DNA from: Syntrophales bacterium
GTDB lineage: Bacteria > Desulfobacterota > Syntrophia > Syntrophales > UBA2251
Length of the DNA stretch: 8,634 nt
Reading direction: 5' to 3'
NCBI GenBank assembly: GCA_023230905.1
Contig: JALNWL010000103.1
Location: forward strand, 1-8,634
Below, one piece after another: positions 6,592 through 8,634 of the stretch (its first letter is position 1; every line of letters begins with the position of its first letter). The position numbers and the translations under genes were made by a program. The notes beneath the pieces were generated by a model that worked only from the letters and a program-made list of their open reading frames with translations, did no database searches and was not told the DNA's origin.

Positions 6592-7179
6592 ATGAATCAT
6601 TTCAAATATTTTTCATCGTTGGTCGTTGTGCTCGTATTGGCTCTGGCGTTTGCGGGTTGTGCAAAACCCCCTGAAGCGGAGAAGTCCGCGGCCGATGCCG
6701 CGATGAACGCCGCGGTGGCCGCCGGCGCGGAAACGTACGCCGCCGCGGACCTGGACGCGGCCAGGAAGATCCTGGACGGAGCAGAGGCCCAAATGAAGGA
6801 AAAGAATTATAAAGAGGCCAAACAGGCGTATCTGGACGCCAAGGCCGCCTTCGAGCGGGCCACCGCCGCGGTGGCCGCGGGCAAGCAGGCCGCCGCGGAC
6901 GAAGCGAACGCCGCCGTAACCGCCCTGGACGAGGCCTGGGCGAATCTCGAAACCACGGCAAAAACCGTCGAAAGAAAACTGAAGGACCAGAAGGATCTCT
7001 GGACCGCCGACATCGCCACCTTTACGGAAAGCCTGAAAACCGTCAAGGAGGGTATCGCCACCGATCCGGCCGGCGCCAAGGCGAAGATCGCCGAGCTGCA
7101 ATCCATCGTCGACAAGTGGGATGCCGCCTTCAAGGAACTGGCGGCGGCCGCCCCGCTCAAACCGGCCCAGAAAAAATAA
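6592..7179 (+). CDS. Ala/Lys-rich helical lipoprotein (DUF4398-like)
   Basis: A 195-residue predicted lipoprotein. A short Lys-containing N-terminus and hydrophobic core (about 9-20) lead to AFAGC with the lipidated cysteine at 23; Phe at -3 is a little unusual for a lipobox. The mature part is rich in Ala, Lys, Glu and Asp, without cysteine or proline-rich segments until the end, and should be almost wholly alpha-helical. Phrases such as AAADLDAARKILDGAEAQMKEKNYKEAKQAYLDAK (given here as positions about 50-84) resemble the helical-hairpin/TPR-like repeats of DUF4398 lipoproteins. It ends in a basic tail (KPAQKK). It is probably anchored in a membrane facing the periplasm, with a structural or envelope-associated role; no catalytic motif is seen. 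It is a single-gene unit with its own promoter and an intrinsic terminator, and so is likely abundant. The family name is tentative; the lipoprotein call is firm. Confidence 0.88.
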   Translation: MNHFKYFSSLVVVLVLALAFAGCAKPPEAEKSAADAAMNAAVAAGAETYAAADLDAARKILDGAEAQMKEKNYKEAKQAYLDAKAAFERATAAVAAGKQAAADEANAAVTALDEAWANLETTAKTVERKLKDQKDLWTADIATFTESLKTVKEGIATDPAGAKAKIAELQSIVDKWDAAFKELAAAAPLKPAQKK

Positions 7180-7211
7180 TCCGAGCCGGACATACGAGGC
7201 ATGCATCGGTC

Positions 7212-7252
7212 AAGGGGCACCGCCGCCGAAAAAGGCGCGGCGCCCTTTTTTT
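7212..7252 (+). terminator. Intrinsic terminator of the lipoprotein gene
   Basis: AAGGG..CACCGCCGCC pairs, with small bulges, with GGCGCGGCGCCCTT around a GAAAAA loop, followed by seven Ts (7246-7252). It starts 32 nt after the lipoprotein stop. This is the only hairpin in the window with a proper T-run. Confidence 0.75.
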
Positions 7253-7269
7253 GTCGCCGTCCCGGCGAC
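7253..7269. repeat. Short hairpin directly after the terminator
   Basis: GTCGCCG and CGGCGAC form a perfect 7-bp stem around TCC, directly abutting the T-run of the terminator. It may be a back-up structure or a terminator arm for leftward transcription (on the minus strand it is followed by seven As, not Ts, so it is not an intrinsic terminator there). Confidence 0.4.
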
Positions 7270-7272
7270 GGC

Positions 7273-7284
7273 GCGGCCGGCCGC
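7273..7284. repeat. 12-bp perfect palindrome
   Basis: GCGGCCGGCCGC is fully self-complementary. It lies in a very GC-rich patch and may be chance. Confidence 0.35.
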
Positions 7285-7301
7285 CGCGGACGCGTTTTGG
7301 G

Positions 7302-7475
7302 GTGAGCCGCGACCACGGCGGTGGCAAAGGCGGAGAAGGGTTTATCCATCTCCGAGGACAGGTTCCGGTAATAAACCGCCTCGTCTTGGTCCCCCTTCGC
7401 GTTCATCACGATGGCGTGGGTATTGTAATAGGCGGCCTCGTCGTCGGTGGCCCTGACCGGAAGGTTCTCCACCAT
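7302..7475 (-). pseudogene. Possible minus-strand coding remnant
   Basis: Read leftward from an ATG at 7475, about 58 codons give a natural-looking peptide that begins MVENLPVRATDDEAAYYNTH and later reads AVYYRNLSSEMDKPFSAFA. It has balanced composition and mostly G/C third positions, unlike the Arg/Pro-rich peptides given by most shadow frames here. Left of about 7302 it becomes Pro/Arg-rich and then simply runs open through the terminator and antisense to the lipoprotein gene, with no stop of its own until about 6807. No ribosome binding site precedes ATG 7475. The best reading is the decayed 5' or internal part of a lost gene; a functional short gene or chance are alternatives. The family is not recognised. 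Confidence 0.25.
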
Positions 7476-7495
7476 GAAAAACAGCCGGGCGACGG

Positions 7496-7533
7496 TTGAC
7501 ACAAACGGGGCCGGCGGCCGTTTCGATTGACAC
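7496..7533 (+). promoter_or_regulatory. Paired TTGACAC elements upstream of the phosphatase gene
   Basis: TTGACAC occurs at 7496-7502 and again at 7527-7533, 31 bp apart (about three helical turns). Between them AAACGG (7503-7508) and CCGTTT (7518-7523) form an inverted repeat. Either TTGACA could be a -35 box, but no good -10 lies at the right distance (17 nt after the second is TAAGGA, which is the ribosome binding site). An activator-assisted promoter or operator is possible. Confidence 0.3.
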
Positions 7534-7550
7534 CGGATCGTTCGGTTGAT

Positions 7551-7558
7551 AAGGAAGG
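7551..7558 (+). promoter_or_regulatory. Ribosome binding site of the phosphatase gene
   Basis: AAGGAAGG lies 5 nt before ATG 7564 and favours that start over the in-frame TTG at 7546. Confidence 0.75.
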
Positions 7559-7563
7559 TCCCT

Positions 7564-8187
7564 ATGGAACTGATTCTTGTCCGGCACGGCGAAACCGCCT
7601 GGAACCGGGAAGGCCGGGTCCAGGGCTTGAGCGACATCGACCTGAGCGACGTCGGCGTGCATCAGGCCCGCCGGCTCGCCCTGTCCCTCAGGGATCACCC
7701 GATCCACGCGATCTACGCCAGCCCCCTGATCCGGGCCCGGAAGACAGCCGAGATCATCAACCAATACCACGACGCCCCAATCCGCCTGGAACCGGGTCTG
7801 ATGGAAATGGACCAGGGGGATTTCGAAGGCCTGGCCTATTCGGAACTGATGGCCTGTGAACGGGGCTTCCTCCAGTCATGGATCGCCGATCCGGCGTCCG
7901 TGCGGATGCCCCATGGGGAATCCCTGGACGAGCTTCAGGCCCGGGCGTGGCCGGTCATCGACGCCATCCTGCATCAATCCGCCGACGCCCTGGTGGTCGC
8001 CCACAGCTTCACGATCGCGTCCATCCTTTGCAGGATCAAGCGGATCAGCCTGTCGGACTTCAGGTCCGTCCACGTGGACCCCGCCTCCCGGACCCTCGTC
8101 CGGTTCAGCAACGGATCGGGAGAGATTGTCGTGCTGAACGACCGGACCCACCTGAACGACAGGGAGCCATCCGCCCGCTCCGCATGA
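7564..8187 (+). CDS. Histidine phosphatase family protein (phosphoglycerate mutase-like)
   Basis: A 207-residue member of histidine phosphatase branch 1. The phosphohistidine motif VRHGET is at 6-11, with catalytic His8 and Arg7. The second arginine lies in SPLIRARKTA (53-62), probably Arg57. The acid/base Glu81 is in MEMDQGDFEG (80-89), and the second catalytic histidine is His147 in VVAHSFTI. The usual motif around the latter is SHGG; here it is AHSF, which keeps the histidine but changes its surroundings. All four active-site positions are present, so it should be active. It is cytoplasmic, with no signal peptide. Known relatives include alpha-ribazole phosphatase (CobC), broad-specificity phosphatases (PhoE) and cofactor-dependent mutases; no cobalamin genes are in view, so no symbol is given. 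The ATG at 7564 starts directly on the first strand of the fold. The next gene begins 37 nt after its stop, suggesting an operon. Confidence 0.92.
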   Translation: MELILVRHGETAWNREGRVQGLSDIDLSDVGVHQARRLALSLRDHPIHAIYASPLIRARKTAEIINQYHDAPIRLEPGLMEMDQGDFEGLAYSELMACERGFLQSWIADPASVRMPHGESLDELQARAWPVIDAILHQSADALVVAHSFTIASILCRIKRISLSDFRSVHVDPASRTLVRFSNGSGEIVVLNDRTHLNDREPSARSA

Positions 8188-8224
8188 GCGCCCCCGCGGA
8201 CCCGGCAGGGGACAGGCAGGCCGC

Positions 8225-8634
8225 ATGAAACCCGACACGACATCCTGGAACACCCTGATCAGAACGGCCCGGCTGGCCCTGCTCCTGTTGTGCGTCTTTC
8301 TCTCGGCCTGTGTCGCCGCAACGGAGCGGGTGCAGGATCCGCCGTCGTCGTCGGTCCGCTGCATTCCCGATTTTCCCGACCGGGACGGCTGGTACGGCGG
8401 GGACGGCGCCTACTCTATCCCGCTGGACGACCGGCGCGTCCTGTGGCTCTTCGGTGACACCTTCGTTTCGGATCAGACGGGCCGGCGGGATCGCACAGGG
8501 ATGAAGGTGGTCCTGGGAACGACGCTGGCCGTCTCCACCTGCTCCGCCGACGGGCAATTCCAAATCCGGTATTGGCTGAAGAAGAAGGACGGGGAATTCG
8601 TGTCGTCCTTCGGCGAAAACGAATGGCTGTGGCC
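8225..8634 (+). CDS. Lipoprotein with DUF4185/DUF5005-like beta-propeller start (3' truncated)
   Basis: An open frame from ATG 8225 to the window edge, with 136 complete codons visible. The N-terminus has Arg residues (13, 16), a Leu-rich core (17-26) and the lipobox LSAC with lipidated Cys29, so the protein is exported and membrane-anchored. After a short linker comes GWYGGDGAYSIPL, then RRVLWLFGDTFV, a signature like the first blade of the DUF4185/DUF5005 five-bladed beta-propeller proteins, which are often linked to carbohydrate binding or hydrolysis; function here is not established. The ribosome binding site is weak (GGCAGG at 8215-8220, 4 nt from the ATG, or AGGGGA further upstream). 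It follows the phosphatase by 37 nt on the same strand, and no terminator was seen between them. The family name is by motif memory and so tentative; the lipoprotein signal is clear. Confidence 0.8.
   Translation, partial: MKPDTTSWNTLIRTARLALLLLCVFLSACVAATERVQDPPSSSVRCIPDFPDRDGWYGGDGAYSIPLDDRRVLWLFGDTFVSDQTGRRDRTGMKVVLGTTLAVSTCSADGQFQIRYWLKKKDGEFVSSFGENEWLW

Larger units (their letters stand above)
7180..7563. other. Intergenic region, lipoprotein to phosphatase
   Basis: This 384-nt gap contains, in order: the intrinsic terminator (7212-7252); a second hairpin (7253-7269); a 12-bp palindrome (7273-7284); a stretch whose minus strand reads like real protein (about 7302-7475); two TTGACAC elements (7496-7502, 7527-7533) around a small inverted repeat; and the phosphatase ribosome binding site (7551-7558). 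No RNA gene was recognised. Confidence 0.6.

Noticed and set aside
7116..7499. Plus-strand frames across the gap before the phosphatase gene
   Set aside because: Gly/Arg/Pro-rich products that overlap the lipoprotein end and the intrinsic terminator, with no start signal.
1..8634. CRISPR arrays, tRNA or rRNA genes, insertion sequences, phage or toxin-antitoxin genes
   Set aside because: No regularly spaced repeats, cloverleaf-like stretches, transposase motifs or terminal inverted repeats were seen. The only long repeat is the ligase duplication.

Overview
The window is GC-rich bacterial DNA, densely coding, with strong GGAGG-type ribosome binding sites. It carries six complete genes and one gene cut at each edge. 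The gene set fits an anaerobic Desulfobacterota/Deltaproteobacteria genome, possibly of the Syntrophales type: paralogous acyl-CoA-ligase-like enzymes next to a phytoene-desaturase-like flavoprotein, a GsuK-like K+ channel with two RCK domains, and small lipoproteins. This placement is inference; no rRNA or marker gene is present.

Left part (1-3567, + strand): the 3' end of an adenylate-forming ligase, then after 13 nt an FAD-dependent oxidoreductase of the amine oxidase/phytoene desaturase superfamily. After 248 nt containing hairpins comes a complete second adenylate-forming ligase. Over the ~390 nt that can be compared, the two ligases are about 91% identical in DNA and about 90% in protein, so they are a recent tandem duplication flanking the flavoprotein. 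Together they suggest carboxylic acid activation linked to a flavin-dependent desaturation, isomerisation or oxidation; the substrate is unknown.

Middle part (3568-5685): a perfect 18-bp stem separates the second ligase from a convergent minus-strand gene for a tandem-RCK potassium channel. This gene is divergent from an SDR oxidoreductase across a 352-nt intergenic region with no clear promoter.

Right part (5686-8634, + strand): the SDR gene; a small Ala/Lys-rich lipoprotein gene with its own clear sigma70-like promoter and an intrinsic terminator; a 384-nt gap that contains hairpins, a possible minus-strand coding remnant and a pair of TTGACAC elements; a histidine phosphatase; and, 37 nt further on, the start of a lipoprotein that resembles the DUF4185/DUF5005 beta-propeller families and runs off the edge.

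No rRNA, tRNA, CRISPR array, insertion sequence or phage gene was seen. Nothing amounts to a clearly new system. The points most worth a second look are the duplicated ligases around the flavoprotein, the degenerate first RCK nucleotide site of the channel, and the possible gene remnant at about 7302-7475.
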